Assembly: GCA_018240435.1 (NCBI GenBank)
Contig: JAFEFT010000024.1
Coordinates: 59,737-123,736, forward strand
Reading direction: 5' to 3'
Source: Pseudomonadota bacterium
GTDB lineage: Bacteria > Pseudomonadota > Gammaproteobacteria > Xanthomonadales > Xanthomonadaceae
DNA: 64,000 bases
Below are positions 16,913 to 28,136 of the stretch, piece by piece; the first letter of the stretch is position 1; every line of letters starts with the position of its first letter. Both the position numbers and the translations under genes were made by a program. The notes below the pieces were generated by a model. The model was not told where the DNA came from and searched no databases. It worked only from the letters and a program-made list of their open reading frames with translations.

Positions 16913-18982
16913 TCATTCGGGTGAGCCCGCCGTCGGCAGCGGACGCTGGCGCGCTTCGTCCGCCAACGCCTGCAAGCGCGGATCGCGCAGGCCACTGACT
17001 TGCGCCTGCACGGTCGCCAACGCCTGCTGGCGCAGGCGTGCTGCCTCGGCCGGATCGGCGCTGGCTGCCGCCACCGCCAGCCGCGCCGCCACCGTTGCCA
17101 GCACGGTGGCGCGGTCATGCGGTTGCGCGGCGAGCATCGGCTCGAGCGCGGCCAGCGCCGAACGCGCAGCAGCGCGGGATTCGTCATCGCGTCCGCTGGC
17201 ATGCAGTTGCGCGGCCTGCTCGACCAGCGCCTCGGCGTGTTCGCGCTTCCAGCCGGCGTTGCCGGGATCTTGCTGCGTCAACGTCGCCAGAATCGGCAGC
17301 GCGCGCGCCACCCGTTCGGCGGCGCCCTGCGCATCGCCCTGCAAACGCAGCAGGCGTGCGAGCTGCGTCGCATAGATGGCAACGTCTTCGCTGTAGCCGG
17401 TGTTGGCTGCATCCAGACCGTGCAGTCGTTCGACACCGGCCAGCGCCTGGCGCAACTGCGCGATGCCGCCGGCCAGGTCGCCGGCCAAGGCCAGCGTGCG
17501 GCCCAGCGCCGCCTGCGCCAGCAGCGGCGCTTCGGCCTGTGCGTTGTCCCGCGGATCGCGCTGCGCCAGCATCGTCTGAATCGCGACGTCGGCGCGGTAT
17601 TCGCTGATCGCGACGTCCAGTTGGCCGTCGAGCAACGCCATCTTGGCAAGGTTGTTGTGCGCCAGCCCGAGCATCTTGTTCCAGCTGACATCGCGCGCAT
17701 CGTTCGCCACCATCGCTGCGCTCAGATCGAGCATTCGACGATATTGATCCCGTGCCGCATCGAGACGTCCGCGCGCTTCCAGTACATGCCCATTGTTGTT
17801 GTCGATGGTGACGAGCTGGTAGGTCACTTCGGCATCGTTCGGCGCGATCGTGCGCGCCCGGTTCAGCACGGCCTGCGCGGCTTCGAATTCCGTCTGTGCC
17901 GATGCCAGGTCGCCCTGATACCAGCGCATGGTGCCGATGTAGGCCAGATTGTCGGCGTGCGCGAGTTGGCGGCCGACATCGGCCGGCTGCGCGCTGGCCA
18001 GCCGCCCGGTCAGCGCCGCCGCTGCCTGATAGGCTCGCAGAGCCTGCGACAGGTGCCCTTGCGCGCTGCGCACGTTGCCGATCTTCACGTACGCCTTGGC
18101 ACGCTGTTCCAGGCTTTGATCGGTGACATCGTCCACCGGCAGCGACTGGAAATACGCCATCGCGTGATCATCCACCGCTTCGAGGATGTCCAGCCGCGAC
18201 ACCTCGGAGAGCTTGTCGTTGAGGTCGCCGAGCATGAACCCGACCAACGCTTCGGCCTGCTTCTGGCGGCGTTCGGCGTCGCGTCGTGCCAGCACCGCCT
18301 GCACGGCGAGAAAGCTGGTGACCAGCATCACCACCACGGCAAGCGCGGTGATCGCCAACATGCGCCGATGTCGGCGCGCGCTTTCGCGCTGGCGCAGCGT
18401 ATCCAGGCCGATGCCGAGCAGCCCGGAGATCAGCTTCAACCGCGCCAGCGACCAGCCATCGCCACCGGCTCGCGCATCCGCCGCCAAGGGTTCGGCCGGC
18501 TGCATTCCGATGGCACCGGACGCATCGAGCTCGAAGCGCAGGGCGGGCGGGAAACATTCGCGTTGCGGATCGCCGGGCTCGCCGTCGACGATCAACCCCA
18601 GGATGCGGTCGCCGCGACCCATGCGCTTGAACTCGATGATTTCGCTGTTGACCCACGGCGAAGCCGCGGCCGACGGCGAACAGACCACGATCAGCGCTTC
18701 CGAATCGGCCAGCGCGCGCTGGATGCGCGGCCCCAGCTCACCGGCGCTGGCCAGTTCGTCGCGATCGCGGAAGATCGGCGCCAGACGATCGGGCAACGGC
18801 CCGAATTCGCCGTGCGTTCCCCGCAGTCGCGAGGGGATGCGATAGCTTTCGAGCGCGCGTTGCAGGCGGCGGACGATGCGTTCGTCGTGGTGGCTGTAGC
18901 TGATGAACGCCCGATAGTGCCGCTTGCCGGCTTCGACCGGAGCGTTCGTCGCTGCGACGTCCGTTCGCACCTGCGCGTCCAT
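16913..18982 (-). CDS. Membrane-anchored TIR-domain protein with TPR repeats
   Basis: The protein has 689 residues. Residues about 22-165 form a TIR domain: RAFISYSHHDERIVRRLQRAL, FRDRDELASAGEL, ALIVVCSPSAAASPWVNSEI. The Glu at 114 sits where the catalytic Glu of NAD-cleaving TIR domains lies. One transmembrane helix spans about 208-231 (MLAITALAVVVMLVTSFLAV). The rest is helical TPR-like repeats (QRAKAYVKIGNVRSAQGHLSQALRAY broken across helices). Such TIR-TM-TPR proteins are frequent in Xanthomonadales. NADase or scaffold function is not shown by sequence alone. Two small downstream genes on the same strand share a tail motif. Confidence 0.85.
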   Translation of the reverse strand: MDAQVRTDVAATNAPVEAGKRHYRAFISYSHHDERIVRRLQRALESYRIPSRLRGTHGEFGPLPDRLAPIFRDRDELASAGELGPRIQRALADSEALIVVCSPSAAASPWVNSEIIEFKRMGRGDRILGLIVDGEPGDPQRECFPPALRFELDASGAIGMQPAEPLAADARAGGDGWSLARLKLISGLLGIGLDTLRQRESARRHRRMLAITALAVVVMLVTSFLAVQAVLARRDAERRQKQAEALVGFMLGDLNDKLSEVSRLDILEAVDDHAMAYFQSLPVDDVTDQSLEQRAKAYVKIGNVRSAQGHLSQALRAYQAAAALTGRLASAQPADVGRQLAHADNLAYIGTMRWYQGDLASAQTEFEAAQAVLNRARTIAPNDAEVTYQLVTIDNNNGHVLEARGRLDAARDQYRRMLDLSAAMVANDARDVSWNKMLGLAHNNLAKMALLDGQLDVAISEYRADVAIQTMLAQRDPRDNAQAEAPLLAQAALGRTLALAGDLAGGIAQLRQALAGVERLHGLDAANTGYSEDVAIYATQLARLLRLQGDAQGAAERVARALPILATLTQQDPGNAGWKREHAEALVEQAAQLHASGRDDESRAAARSALAALEPMLAAQPHDRATVLATVAARLAVAAASADPAEAARLRQQALATVQAQVSGLRDPRLQALADEARQRPLPTAGSPE

Positions 18983-19081
18983 CGCGCACCCCGTCGCGGT
19001 GCCGTAAGCGAGGCCGCGATCGTGCCACGTCCGCCACGCCAGCGCACGCTGCCGTGCGGCAAAGCCGTCGGCGGGCGCGCT

Positions 19082-21214
19082 TCAGCCGGTGGCCAGCAGC
19101 GCGATCTGCGCCACCGCGCCGAAGCGATCGGCGAGCAATTTCAGCAGCGCCAGCCGGTTGCCGCGCACGCGGGCATCGTCGGCATTGACCATCACGCCAT
19201 CGAAGAAGGCATCGACCGCCGGCTGCAACTGCGCCATGCGGGTGAGCACCCCGACGTAATCGCGCCGTGCCAGCAACGGATCGGTATCGGCGATTGCCGA
19301 TGCCACCGCCGCGTGCAGGGCGCGCTCGGCGTCGTTGTCGAACAGCGCCGCGTCGATGGTCGCTGGAATCGCGTCAGCGGACTTCTTCAGGATGTTGCGG
19401 ATGCGCTTGTTCGCCGCTGCGAGTGCGGGTGCCTCGGCGAGCGTGGCGAATTCGCCGATGGCCTTGAGACGGCGGTCGAAATCGGTCAGGGACGCGGGCT
19501 TCATTTCGGCGACGGCGTCGAACGGCGCGGCGACGTAGCCCTGGTCGGCGTAATAGCCGCGCAGGCGGTCGAGGATGAAGTCGTAAAGACTCACCGCATC
19601 CGAATCAACCGACGAAAGTCCCCAGATACCTCCCGGGTGCGAGGTGATTAACACCATGCCACCGATAGCGCGCTTCGCTCTATCGATTGCCTTCACTAGG
19701 AGAGATGGCAAATGAAAGTCGGCGCCGCCTTCGATCAATGTCCGCGCCAATCCCAGCGCGTTGCGCCGCAGCGCGAACGGATCCTTGTTGCCGGTTGGCT
19801 TGAGGCCCGCCGCGAAGCCGCCGGCCAGCGTATCGAGCCTGTCGGCGATCGCCAGCACCTGGCCCAACTTCGACGGCGCGATGGCATCGCCGGCGAAGCG
19901 CGGCATGTACGCATGGTCGATCGCATCGGCAACATCGCCGGTTTCGCCGGCGGCGCTGGCGTAGCAGCGTCCGGCGATGCCCTGCAACTCGGGAAACTCG
20001 CCGACCATGCGCGAAAGCAGGTCGGCTTTCGCCAGTTCGGCGGCGCGGCGCGCCTGCGCCGGATCGACGCCGACCTCGACCGCGATCGCCTCGGCCAGCG
20101 CCGCCACCCGCGCAGTCTTGTCGGCATAGCTGCCGAGCTTTTGCTGATAAGTCACCGCGCCCAAACCAGCGCGCATCGATTCCAGCCCTTGCTTGATGTC
20201 TTCGTCGTAAAAGAACTTCGCATCGGCGAAACGCGGCCGGATCACCCGCTCGTAGCCCTTGCGGATCTGCGCGGGGTCGGCGCTGTCGATGTTGGCGACG
20301 CCGACGAAACGATGGCTCATCCGATGCTGCGCATCGAGCACCGGGAAGAACTTCTGGTTGGCCTGCATCGTCGAGATCAACGCTTCGTGCGGTACTTGCA
20401 AAAACTCTGGCTCGAAGCCGCACAAGATCGCGCGCGGCCATTCGACCAGACAATTGACCTCATCGAGCAAGCTCTCATCCATGCGCGCCATGCCATCGGC
20501 CTGCGCGGCGGCAGCAGTCACCTCCGCACGCACGCGCTGGCGGCGTTCGTCGGGATCGACCAGCACGCGCGCGCCGCGCAGCGCCTGCACGTACTCGCCC
20601 GGCGCGGCGATCGATACCGATTCGGGATGGTGGAATCGATGGCCGCGGCTGATGCGATCGCTGCGGATGCCGAAGAGTTCGATATCGACCACGTCGTGAC
20701 CGAACAAGGCAAGCAGCCAGTGCACGGGACGGGCGAAGCCGTAGTCGTGGTCGCCCCAGCGCATCGGCTTGGGGATCGGCATGGCGGCGATCGCTTCGCG
20801 CACGATGTCCTGCAACAGCTCCACCGTCTTCGCGCCGGGCTTGATGCTGCGCACCGCAAAGCGCTCGCCCTTGGCATCGGCGACCGTCACCAATTGCTCG
20901 ATGGTCACGCCGCTTCTCTGCGCGAAGCCGCGCAGCGCCGGTGTCGGCTGGCCGCTCGCATCCAGCCCGATAGTGCGATACGGGCCAAGCACCTCGCTGC
21001 GCTGCTCGGGCTGCTCGCTGGCGACCTGCGGCAGCAGAACGGCGAGCCGGCGCGGGGTGTACAGCGGCTTGGCGTCGCCACGGTCGAACGCAACGCCGCG
21101 TTTTTCCAGTCCGGCAACGATGCCTTCGAACAAAGCCTGCGCCAGTCCCGGCAGCGCCTTGACCGGCAACTCTTCGGTGCCCAATTCGATCAGCAGTGGC
21201 AGCGTGGCGTTCAT
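19082..21214 (-). CDS. glyS: Glycyl-tRNA synthetase beta subunit
   Basis: The 710-residue product begins [20 protein letters not shown], the conserved start of GlyS. RFADAKFFYDEDIK and the C-terminal anticodon-binding segment (DPLLARRDYVGVLTRMAQLQ) are present. With GlyQ it forms the alpha2beta2 enzyme that charges tRNA-Gly. ATG 21214 overlaps the stop of the preceding gst gene by 4 bp. Length is close to the usual about 690. Confidence 0.96.
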   Translation of the reverse strand: MNATLPLLIELGTEELPVKALPGLAQALFEGIVAGLEKRGVAFDRGDAKPLYTPRRLAVLLPQVASEQPEQRSEVLGPYRTIGLDASGQPTPALRGFAQRSGVTIEQLVTVADAKGERFAVRSIKPGAKTVELLQDIVREAIAAMPIPKPMRWGDHDYGFARPVHWLLALFGHDVVDIELFGIRSDRISRGHRFHHPESVSIAAPGEYVQALRGARVLVDPDERRQRVRAEVTAAAAQADGMARMDESLLDEVNCLVEWPRAILCGFEPEFLQVPHEALISTMQANQKFFPVLDAQHRMSHRFVGVANIDSADPAQIRKGYERVIRPRFADAKFFYDEDIKQGLESMRAGLGAVTYQQKLGSYADKTARVAALAEAIAVEVGVDPAQARRAAELAKADLLSRMVGEFPELQGIAGRCYASAAGETGDVADAIDHAYMPRFAGDAIAPSKLGQVLAIADRLDTLAGGFAAGLKPTGNKDPFALRRNALGLARTLIEGGADFHLPSLLVKAIDRAKRAIGGMVLITSHPGGIWGLSSVDSDAVSLYDFILDRLRGYYADQGYVAAPFDAVAEMKPASLTDFDRRLKAIGEFATLAEAPALAAANKRIRNILKKSADAIPATIDAALFDNDAERALHAAVASAIADTDPLLARRDYVGVLTRMAQLQPAVDAFFDGVMVNADDARVRGNRLALLKLLADRFGAVAQIALLATG

Positions 21215-21854
21215 GCGTTGGACTGGGCGGGAGGCGTGGCGTTGGGGACGAGGTGGTAGCGCTGGAAGACCTCCAGCGCCTCGCAGCGGTCGATGCGCGC
21301 GTGCAGCGCCGGATACGGTTGCAGGTCGATCTGCAGGACATCGTGCAGGTAGGTGCCGTGGCAGGCCAGGGTGATGTCGGCCTGGGTCAGCGCCTCGCCG
21401 AGCAGCCACGGCGCGTCGCCGACGGCGGCACAGGCGCGCTCGAGCTCGGCCAGGCCGCCGTGGATCTGCACCCGGCAGCGCTCCATCCACGGCTCGTGGC
21501 GCTTGTCCTCGGACTTGAACAGGCGCTCGTACATCAGGTGCACGCCCTTTTCGCCGGCACCGGCCGCCATCGCGATCCATTGCAGGGCGCGCCGGCGTGC
21601 GGCGCCGGAGGGCGGCAGCAGGGCGCGCTGCGGGCCGACCTGCTCGTCGAAGAAATCCAGGATCGCGCCCGAATCGATCAGCACCTCGCCGTCGTCGAGC
21701 ACCAGGGTGGGCACGCGCACCAGCGGGTTGTATTCGGCGATGCGCGCGAAATCCTTGCGCACCGACCAGTTGCGGTGCTCGAAGGCGATGCCCAGCAGGC
21801 TGGCGCTGATCGCCACCCGGCGCACGAAGGGCGAATCGAACATGCCGATCAGGA

Positions 21855-21858
<4 letters not shown>
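21211..21858 (-). CDS. Glutathione S-transferase family protein
   Basis: The 215-residue product has the thioredoxin-like N-terminal domain ([20 protein letters not shown], then [20 protein letters not shown] with the cis-Pro and Ser-Gly substrate motif) and an all-helical C-terminal domain. S9 is a likely thiol-stabilising residue. The gene lies between glyQ and glyS, overlapping both by 4 bp, so it is co-translated with the synthetase. Substrate is unknown. Confidence 0.9.
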
Positions 21859-22838
<980 letters not shown>

Positions 22839-22906
22839 GCGCGGCGTGGTCGTGCGGGGAAAGGCGCTAGTATAGCGGTCACCTTTCGCCACCATCCGCG
22901 CCTGCC

Positions 22907-24730
22907 TTGGAACCGACGGCTGCCGCCTCCCGCCAGCCCGCCGCCGCGATCGCCGGTGGTCGGCTGCCGCCGGGCAAACTGACCATCGAGCGCGTGCTCG
23001 CATTGCTGGTCGCCGACGGCATCGTCGCCGGCAGCGATGCTGCGCGCGCGCAGGCCACCGCGCGCGAGACGCGCATCGACGTGCATCCGTTGATCCTGCT
23101 GGCCAACCTCAAGCTGCCCGGCCTCAAGCCGGCCGGCGTCGAGTTGAGCCTGGAACGCCTGACCGAATGGCTGGCGCAGGAATCGGGCCTGCCGTATGTG
23201 CGCATCGATCCGACCAAGGTCGACGTGCCGGCGGTGACCGCGCTGGTATCGCAGGCCTATGCCCAGCGCTATCGCTTCCTGCCGCTGGAAGTGCGTGCCG
23301 ATGCCGTGCGCATCGCCACCAGCGAGCCGCTGGCCAGCGACTGGCTGGGCGATGTCGAGCGGTTGTTGCGCAAGGACATCGAACGGGTGGTGGTCAACCC
23401 GCTCGACCTCAACCGCTACACGATGGAGTTCTTCGGCGTCAGCCAGTCGGTGCGCGGCGCCCGCGACGCGCGCGAGAGCAAGGATGGCAACACCGGCATG
23501 CCCAACTTCGAGGCGCTGGTCGAGCTCGGCCGCGCCGGCGAACTGGGTGCCGACGATCGCCACGTCGTCCACATCGTCGACTGGCTGTTGCAGTACGCCT
23601 ACGAGCAGCGCGCCTCGGACATCCACCTGGAACCGCGACGCGACATCAGCCGCGTGCGTTTTCGCATCGACGGCGTGCTGCACAAGGTCTACGAGATGCC
23701 GGCGCCGGTGATGAACGCGGTGACCGCGCGCATCAAGGTGCTCGGGCGGATGGATCTGGCCGAACGCCGGCGGCCGCAGGATGGCCGCATCAAGACCCGC
23801 TCGCCGGGCGGGCGCGAGGTGGAGATGCGGCTTTCGACCATGCCCACCGCCTTCGGCGAGAAGACGGTGATGCGCATCTTCGACCCCGATACCGCCTTCA
23901 AGACGCTCGAACAGCTCGGTTTCGATCCGGCCGAGGCGGCGGCGTGGAACGCGCTGGTCGAACGCCCGCACGGCATCGTGCTGGTCACCGGCCCCACCGG
24001 TTCGGGCAAGACCACCACCTTGTATTCGGCGCTGCGCCGGCTGGCGAGCAGCGAGGTCAACGTCTGCACGGTCGAAGATCCGATCGAGATGATCGCGACC
24101 GAGTTCAACCAGATGCAGGTGCATCCGCAGATCGACCTGACTTTCGCGTCGGGCGTGCGCACCTTGCTGCGGCAGGATCCGGACATCATCATGATCGGCG
24201 AGATCCGCGACCTGGACACCGCGCAGATGGCGGTGCAGGCCTCGCTGACCGGCCACCTCGTACTCTCGACCCTGCACACCAACGACGCGCCCTCGGCGAT
24301 CACCCGCCTGCTCGACCTGGGCGTGCCGCATTACCTGATCGCCTCCACCCTCAACGGCGTGCTCGCGCAGCGGCTGGTGCGCACGCTGTGCCCGCACTGC
24401 AAGCAGCCGGCGGCGGTGGACGCCGATGGCTGGCAGGCGCTCAACGATCGCCTGCACCCGCGGCCGCAACCGGCCAGCGGCGCCTGCGGCCCGGTCGGCT
24501 GCCTGGAATGCCGCAATACCGGCTACCTCGGCCGCACCGGCCTGTACGAATTGCTCACCCTCGATCCGAGCCTGCGCAGCCTGATCCGCGCCGACATGGA
24601 ACTCGACGGCTTCACCCGCGCCGCCGTCGGCCGCGGCATGAACACCCTGCGCAGCACCGGCATGGACAAGATCGCCAAAGGCCTGACCACGGTCGAAGAA
24701 GTCCTGTCGGTACTGCCGCCCAAGGAATGA
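22907..24730 (+). CDS. GspE/PilB-family secretion or pilus ATPase
   Basis: The 607-residue AAA+ ATPase has an N-terminal GspE/PilB regulatory domain (about 60-180), Walker [11 protein letters not shown], an Asp box (VEDPIE), Walker B ([12 protein letters not shown]) and a His box ([14 protein letters not shown]). A zinc knuckle is formed by CPHCKQ and [17 protein letters not shown]. It powers type II secretion or type IV pilus assembly. No other secretion gene is adjacent, so which machine it serves is open. TTG 22907 is the longest start and is uncertain. Confidence 0.9.
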   Translation: MEPTAAASRQPAAAIAGGRLPPGKLTIERVLALLVADGIVAGSDAARAQATARETRIDVHPLILLANLKLPGLKPAGVELSLERLTEWLAQESGLPYVRIDPTKVDVPAVTALVSQAYAQRYRFLPLEVRADAVRIATSEPLASDWLGDVERLLRKDIERVVVNPLDLNRYTMEFFGVSQSVRGARDARESKDGNTGMPNFEALVELGRAGELGADDRHVVHIVDWLLQYAYEQRASDIHLEPRRDISRVRFRIDGVLHKVYEMPAPVMNAVTARIKVLGRMDLAERRRPQDGRIKTRSPGGREVEMRLSTMPTAFGEKTVMRIFDPDTAFKTLEQLGFDPAEAAAWNALVERPHGIVLVTGPTGSGKTTTLYSALRRLASSEVNVCTVEDPIEMIATEFNQMQVHPQIDLTFASGVRTLLRQDPDIIMIGEIRDLDTAQMAVQASLTGHLVLSTLHTNDAPSAITRLLDLGVPHYLIASTLNGVLAQRLVRTLCPHCKQPAAVDADGWQALNDRLHPRPQPASGACGPVGCLECRNTGYLGRTGLYELLTLDPSLRSLIRADMELDGFTRAAVGRGMNTLRSTGMDKIAKGLTTVEEVLSVLPPKE

Positions 24731-24737
24731 ACCATCC

Positions 24738-25466
24738 ATGATGGCTCGCGCCCCTTTTCTCATCATCGAAACCGGCGACCCGGCGCCGGAGCTGCGTCGC
24801 CACGGCCCGTTCTCGCACTGGATCCGCATCGCCGCCGGCCTGGGCCGCGATGAAGCGGTGGTGTGCCGGGTGCTCGACGGGCAGGCGCTGCCCGAACGCG
24901 AAGGCTTTGCCGGCGTGCTGATCTCCGGCTCGGGGGCGATGGTCACCGAACGGCTGGACTGGTCCGAACGCAGCGCCGCCTGGCTGCGCGAGGCCGCGCA
25001 CGCGGGACTGCCGCTGTTCGGAATCTGCTACGGCCATCAGTTGATCGCGCACGCACTCGGCGGCGAAGTCGGCTGGAATCCGCATGGGCGCGAGATCGGC
25101 ACCGTGCGCATCGACTGCAATGGGCAAAGCGCCGGCGATCCGTTGTTCAGCGACGCGTCGCCGCATTTCGACGCCCACGCGACCCACATGCAAAGCGTGC
25201 TGCGCCTGCCCGAGGGCGCGGTGCGGCTGGCCTGTTCGGACAAGGACGGTTGCCACGCCTATCGCTGGGGCGACCACGCCTGGGGCGTGCAGTTTCACCC
25301 CGAGTTCAGCACGCGGATCATGCGCGGCTACATCGCCGCCCGCCGCGACAAGCTGCGCAACGAGGGCATCGACCGGACCGCCGTCGAGCGCACGGTCACC
25401 GCCGCTCCGATGGCGCGCCGCGTGCTGCGTCGTTTCGTGCGCCACGCGCGCACCCTCAACCGCTGA
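24738..25466 (+). CDS. Class I glutamine amidotransferase-like protein
   Basis: The 242-residue protein has the GATase1 nucleophile elbow LFGICYGHQLIAHALGG (C97) and the His/Glu pair in WGVQFHPEFSTRI. This is the arrangement of GMP-synthase-like glutaminases that act alone or with an unknown synthetase. It starts 7 bp after the GspE-like gene and is followed after 12 bp by a membrane protein, so the three look co-transcribed. Confidence 0.88.
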   Translation: MMARAPFLIIETGDPAPELRRHGPFSHWIRIAAGLGRDEAVVCRVLDGQALPEREGFAGVLISGSGAMVTERLDWSERSAAWLREAAHAGLPLFGICYGHQLIAHALGGEVGWNPHGREIGTVRIDCNGQSAGDPLFSDASPHFDAHATHMQSVLRLPEGAVRLACSDKDGCHAYRWGDHAWGVQFHPEFSTRIMRGYIAARRDKLRNEGIDRTAVERTVTAAPMARRVLRRFVRHARTLNR

Positions 25467-25478
25467 AGGATCGCAGAG

Positions 25479-26333
25479 ATGGCTGAATTCCGGATCGCAA
25501 CGCCCAGCCGCGGCCTGGAGTGGTTTCGCGGCGGCGTGCGCATGCTCGATCGCGATCCGCGCGGGCTGCTGACGGTGACGCTGGGGCTGGCGGTGCTCAA
25601 CCAGATCCCGGCGCTGGCCGGGGTGTTCAGCCCGGGCTGGATGGCACTGACGGTGGTCCTCTCGTTGCTCGGGCCGACGCTGGCGGCCGGCTTGCTGGCC
25701 GCCATCGATACCGCCGACAACGGTCGGCCGGTGCGGCTGGCGGCCCTCTTCGAGGGCTTTCGCCGCCCCGGCGTGCGCGGCCAACTGGTGCAACTGGGTT
25801 TGCTCGGCATGATTCTGGGCGCGTTGGCCGGCCTGGCGGTCTGGCGGCTGATGGGCAAGGAAAACATCGACATCCTCATCCGCCTGATGCACCAGCAGAC
25901 GCCCGATCCGGCGCTGGTGCAGACGATCGCGGTGCCGTTCCTGAAAGCTCTGCTGGCTGGTTTGACGATCCTGTTCGTGCTGCTGGCCGGGATGTTCTTC
26001 GCGGTGCCCAGGGTGATGTTCCAGGGCCGCGCCGCCCTGCCCGCCTTCGTCGAGAGCCTGCGCGCCTGCGCCGTCAACGTGCTGCCGCTGACCGTCTACG
26101 GGCTGGTGTTCATGGCGGTGGCGGTCGCGGTCGGGATCGCGCTGGGCATCCTCGCCGCCTTCCTCGGCCTGCTCGGCAGCGTCGGGCTGATGGTGCTGCG
26201 GCTGATCGCGATGGCGCTGGGGGTGATCGCGATGCTGGTCAGCTCGTCGGCCAACTATCTGGCCTGGCGCGAGATCTACGGTACCGCCAGCGCCGCCAAC
26301 CCCGAACCACCGCGCTCGGCGGTGGTGGTGTGA
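25479..26333 (+). CDS. BPSS1780-family integral membrane protein
   Basis: The 284-residue protein starts MAEFRIATPSRGLEWFRGGV, typical of the BPSS1780 family, and has about six hydrophobic helices (for example LLTVTLGLAVLNQIPALAGV and VLPLTVYGLVFMAVAVAVGI). The function is unknown. It is the last gene of a three-gene plus-strand run and converges on tatC. Confidence 0.85.
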   Translation: MAEFRIATPSRGLEWFRGGVRMLDRDPRGLLTVTLGLAVLNQIPALAGVFSPGWMALTVVLSLLGPTLAAGLLAAIDTADNGRPVRLAALFEGFRRPGVRGQLVQLGLLGMILGALAGLAVWRLMGKENIDILIRLMHQQTPDPALVQTIAVPFLKALLAGLTILFVLLAGMFFAVPRVMFQGRAALPAFVESLRACAVNVLPLTVYGLVFMAVAVAVGIALGILAAFLGLLGSVGLMVLRLIAMALGVIAMLVSSSANYLAWREIYGTASAANPEPPRSAVVV

Positions 26334-26414
26334 GGTGACGGCGCCGGCCTGGGGCATGTGCCGGGGGCCACACGGCGCGGACGCCAAATCCAGGGCTGGA
26401 CGATTTGCAACCGC

Positions 26415-27185
26415 TCAGGCCGACGCCGGCGCGGCCGGGCGGGCGATCGTGCGCGCCACCAGCACGCCGACCTCATAGAGCAGGCACAAGGGGATCGCCA
26501 GCATCAGCATCGACACCGCATCGGGCGGGGTGATGATGGCGGCGATCAGGGCATTGCCGAGAATGGCGTACGGCCGCGCCGTGGCCAGCTGCGCCGGGCT
26601 CACCCAGCCCAGCAGCACGAGGATGACCACCGCCACCGGCAGCTCGAAACTGGCGCCGAAGGCGATGAACATCACCCCGACGAAATCCAGGTAATGACCG
26701 ATGTCGGTCATCATCAAAACGCCCTCGGGGGTGACCGCGACGAGGAAGCGGAACGCCATCGGCAGCACCACGAAATAGGCAAAAGCGCAGCCGGCGTAGA
26801 ACAGCGCCGTGGCCGACACCAGCAGCGGCAGCGCCAGCTTCTTCTCGTGCTTGTACAGGCCGGGCGCGACGAACGCCCAGAGCTGGTAGATCACCACCGG
26901 CATCGCCACCGTCAGCGCCGCGAAGAAGCACAGCTTGATCGGCACCAGAAACGGCGACGACAGGTCGATGGCGATCAGGTGCGCGCCGGCCGGCAGCCGC
27001 GACAGCAGCGGCGCCGCCAGCCACGAATACAATTTCTGCGACCACGGCAGCAGGGCGAGGAAGGCGATCAGCACGGCGGCGATCGCACGCAGCAGGCGCG
27101 CGCGCAGCTCGACCAGATGCGCGATCAGGCCTTGCTCTTCGCCCGCGGTCGCCGCCGGCGCTTCGTCGGCGCGGTGCTCAGTCAC
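26415..27185 (-). CDS. tatC: Sec-independent translocase subunit TatC
   Basis: The 256-residue product has six transmembrane helices and the TatC signatures LIAHLVELRARLLR (with the functional Glu) and FAYFVVLPMAFRFL. It forms the receptor for twin-arginine signal peptides together with TatB. GTG 27185 was chosen because it begins the conserved N terminus (VTEHRADEAP) and overlaps tatB by 8 bp. An upstream ATG would run through tatB out of frame. Confidence 0.95.
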   Translation of the reverse strand: MTEHRADEAPAATAGEEQGLIAHLVELRARLLRAIAAVLIAFLALLPWSQKLYSWLAAPLLSRLPAGAHLIAIDLSSPFLVPIKLCFFAALTVAMPVVIYQLWAFVAPGLYKHEKKLALPLLVSATALFYAGCAFAYFVVLPMAFRFLVAVTPEGVLMMTDIGHYLDFVGVMFIAFGASFELPVAVVILVLLGWVSPAQLATARPYAILGNALIAAIITPPDAVSMLMLAIPLCLLYEVGVLVARTIARPAAPASA

Positions 27186-27642
27186 GGCCGGAGTCGGCAG
27201 CCGCCGACCGCTCACCGTCGGCGCTGGCCGGATCGGCGTCGAACAGCCGGCCCTGCGCCGGCCCGACCGCCGCGCCATCGCCAGCACCGTCGGCAGCGGC
27301 CGCGTTCGCCTCGGCGTTCGGTGCCGGCTGCGGCGCGACCGCAGCGGCAGCCGGCGCGACGGTGCGCGTCATCAGGCCACCGACGTCGGCAAGGCCGGCG
27401 CGGCCATCGGTCAACGGCCGCACGCCCTCGCGCATGGCGTCGGCCGCGTCGCGCAGGTTGCGCCGCAGTTCCTCGTCGGCGATCTCGTTTTCCAGTTCGG
27501 CCTTGACCGCGTTCCACTGGCTTCGGGCGGTGCGAATCCAGCGCCCGAGCAGGCGCGCCGCCACCGGCAGGCGCTCGGGGCCGAGCACCACCAGTGCGAT
27601 CACGCCCAGCAGCAGCAGTTCACCGAAGCCGAAGTCGAACAT
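27178..27642 (-). CDS. tatB: Sec-independent translocase subunit TatB
   Basis: The 154-residue protein has an N-terminal membrane helix MFDFGFGELLLLGVIALVVL then GPERLPVAAR, the TatB hinge, and an amphipathic helix (RTARSQWNAVKAELENEI). The long C-terminal tail is Ala/Pro-rich and variable. It pairs with TatC in the substrate receptor. The gene lies 45 bp after tatA and overlaps tatC. Confidence 0.95.
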   Translation of the reverse strand: MFDFGFGELLLLGVIALVVLGPERLPVAARLLGRWIRTARSQWNAVKAELENEIADEELRRNLRDAADAMREGVRPLTDGRAGLADVGGLMTRTVAPAAAAVAPQPAPNAEANAAAADGAGDGAAVGPAQGRLFDADPASADGERSAAADSGRD

Positions 27643-27687
27643 GGCAGGCCACTGTCGACGTCGCGCAAACGCAGGCGCTCATCGCGC

Positions 27688-27948
27688 TCAGCCCGGCGGG
27701 CGCGGATCGCCGTTCGACGACGGCCGCTCGACGCGGGTGATGTCGGCCGGCGGCGCCCGCGTCGGATCGACGGCTGACTGCACCGGATCGGTCTTCCTGG
27801 CCGCTTCCGGATCGTCGGCCATCGCCTTCTTGAACTCCTTGACCGCGGTGCCAAGATCCTTGGCGCCGCTGGTCAGGCGTTTGGTGCCAAACACCACCAC
27901 GACGATGACCAGCAAGATGAGCAAGTGCCAAATGCTGAAGCTGCCCAT
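27688..27948 (-). CDS. tatA: Sec-independent translocase subunit TatA
   Basis: The 86-residue protein reads [20 protein letters not shown], then the GTKRL hinge and an amphipathic helix ([14 protein letters not shown]). This is the TatA pore-forming type. It is first gene of the tatABC operon. Confidence 0.95.
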   Translation of the reverse strand: MGSFSIWHLLILLVIVVVVFGTKRLTSGAKDLGTAVKEFKKAMADDPEAARKTDPVQSAVDPTRAPPADITRVERPSSNGDPRPPG

Positions 27949-28136
27949 GGGATTGGCCTCGCTGCGGTGTCGATGGTAACGGCAAAGGATAACGCACCGG
28001 CGCGCGCGATGCCGACACGCATCGTCGCCGGATTGGGCTTCCCGCCACCGCGCCGGACGTGATCGCCTCGGAGCCCGCCGGATCGACCTCGTGCCGGCTA
28101 TCCGCGGCTGGCGGCGCGGCGAAAAAACACGGCCCG

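Noticed and set aside
27186..27287. Longer ATG start for tatC
   Set aside because: The extra residues are tatB read out of frame; GTG 27185 begins the conserved protein.
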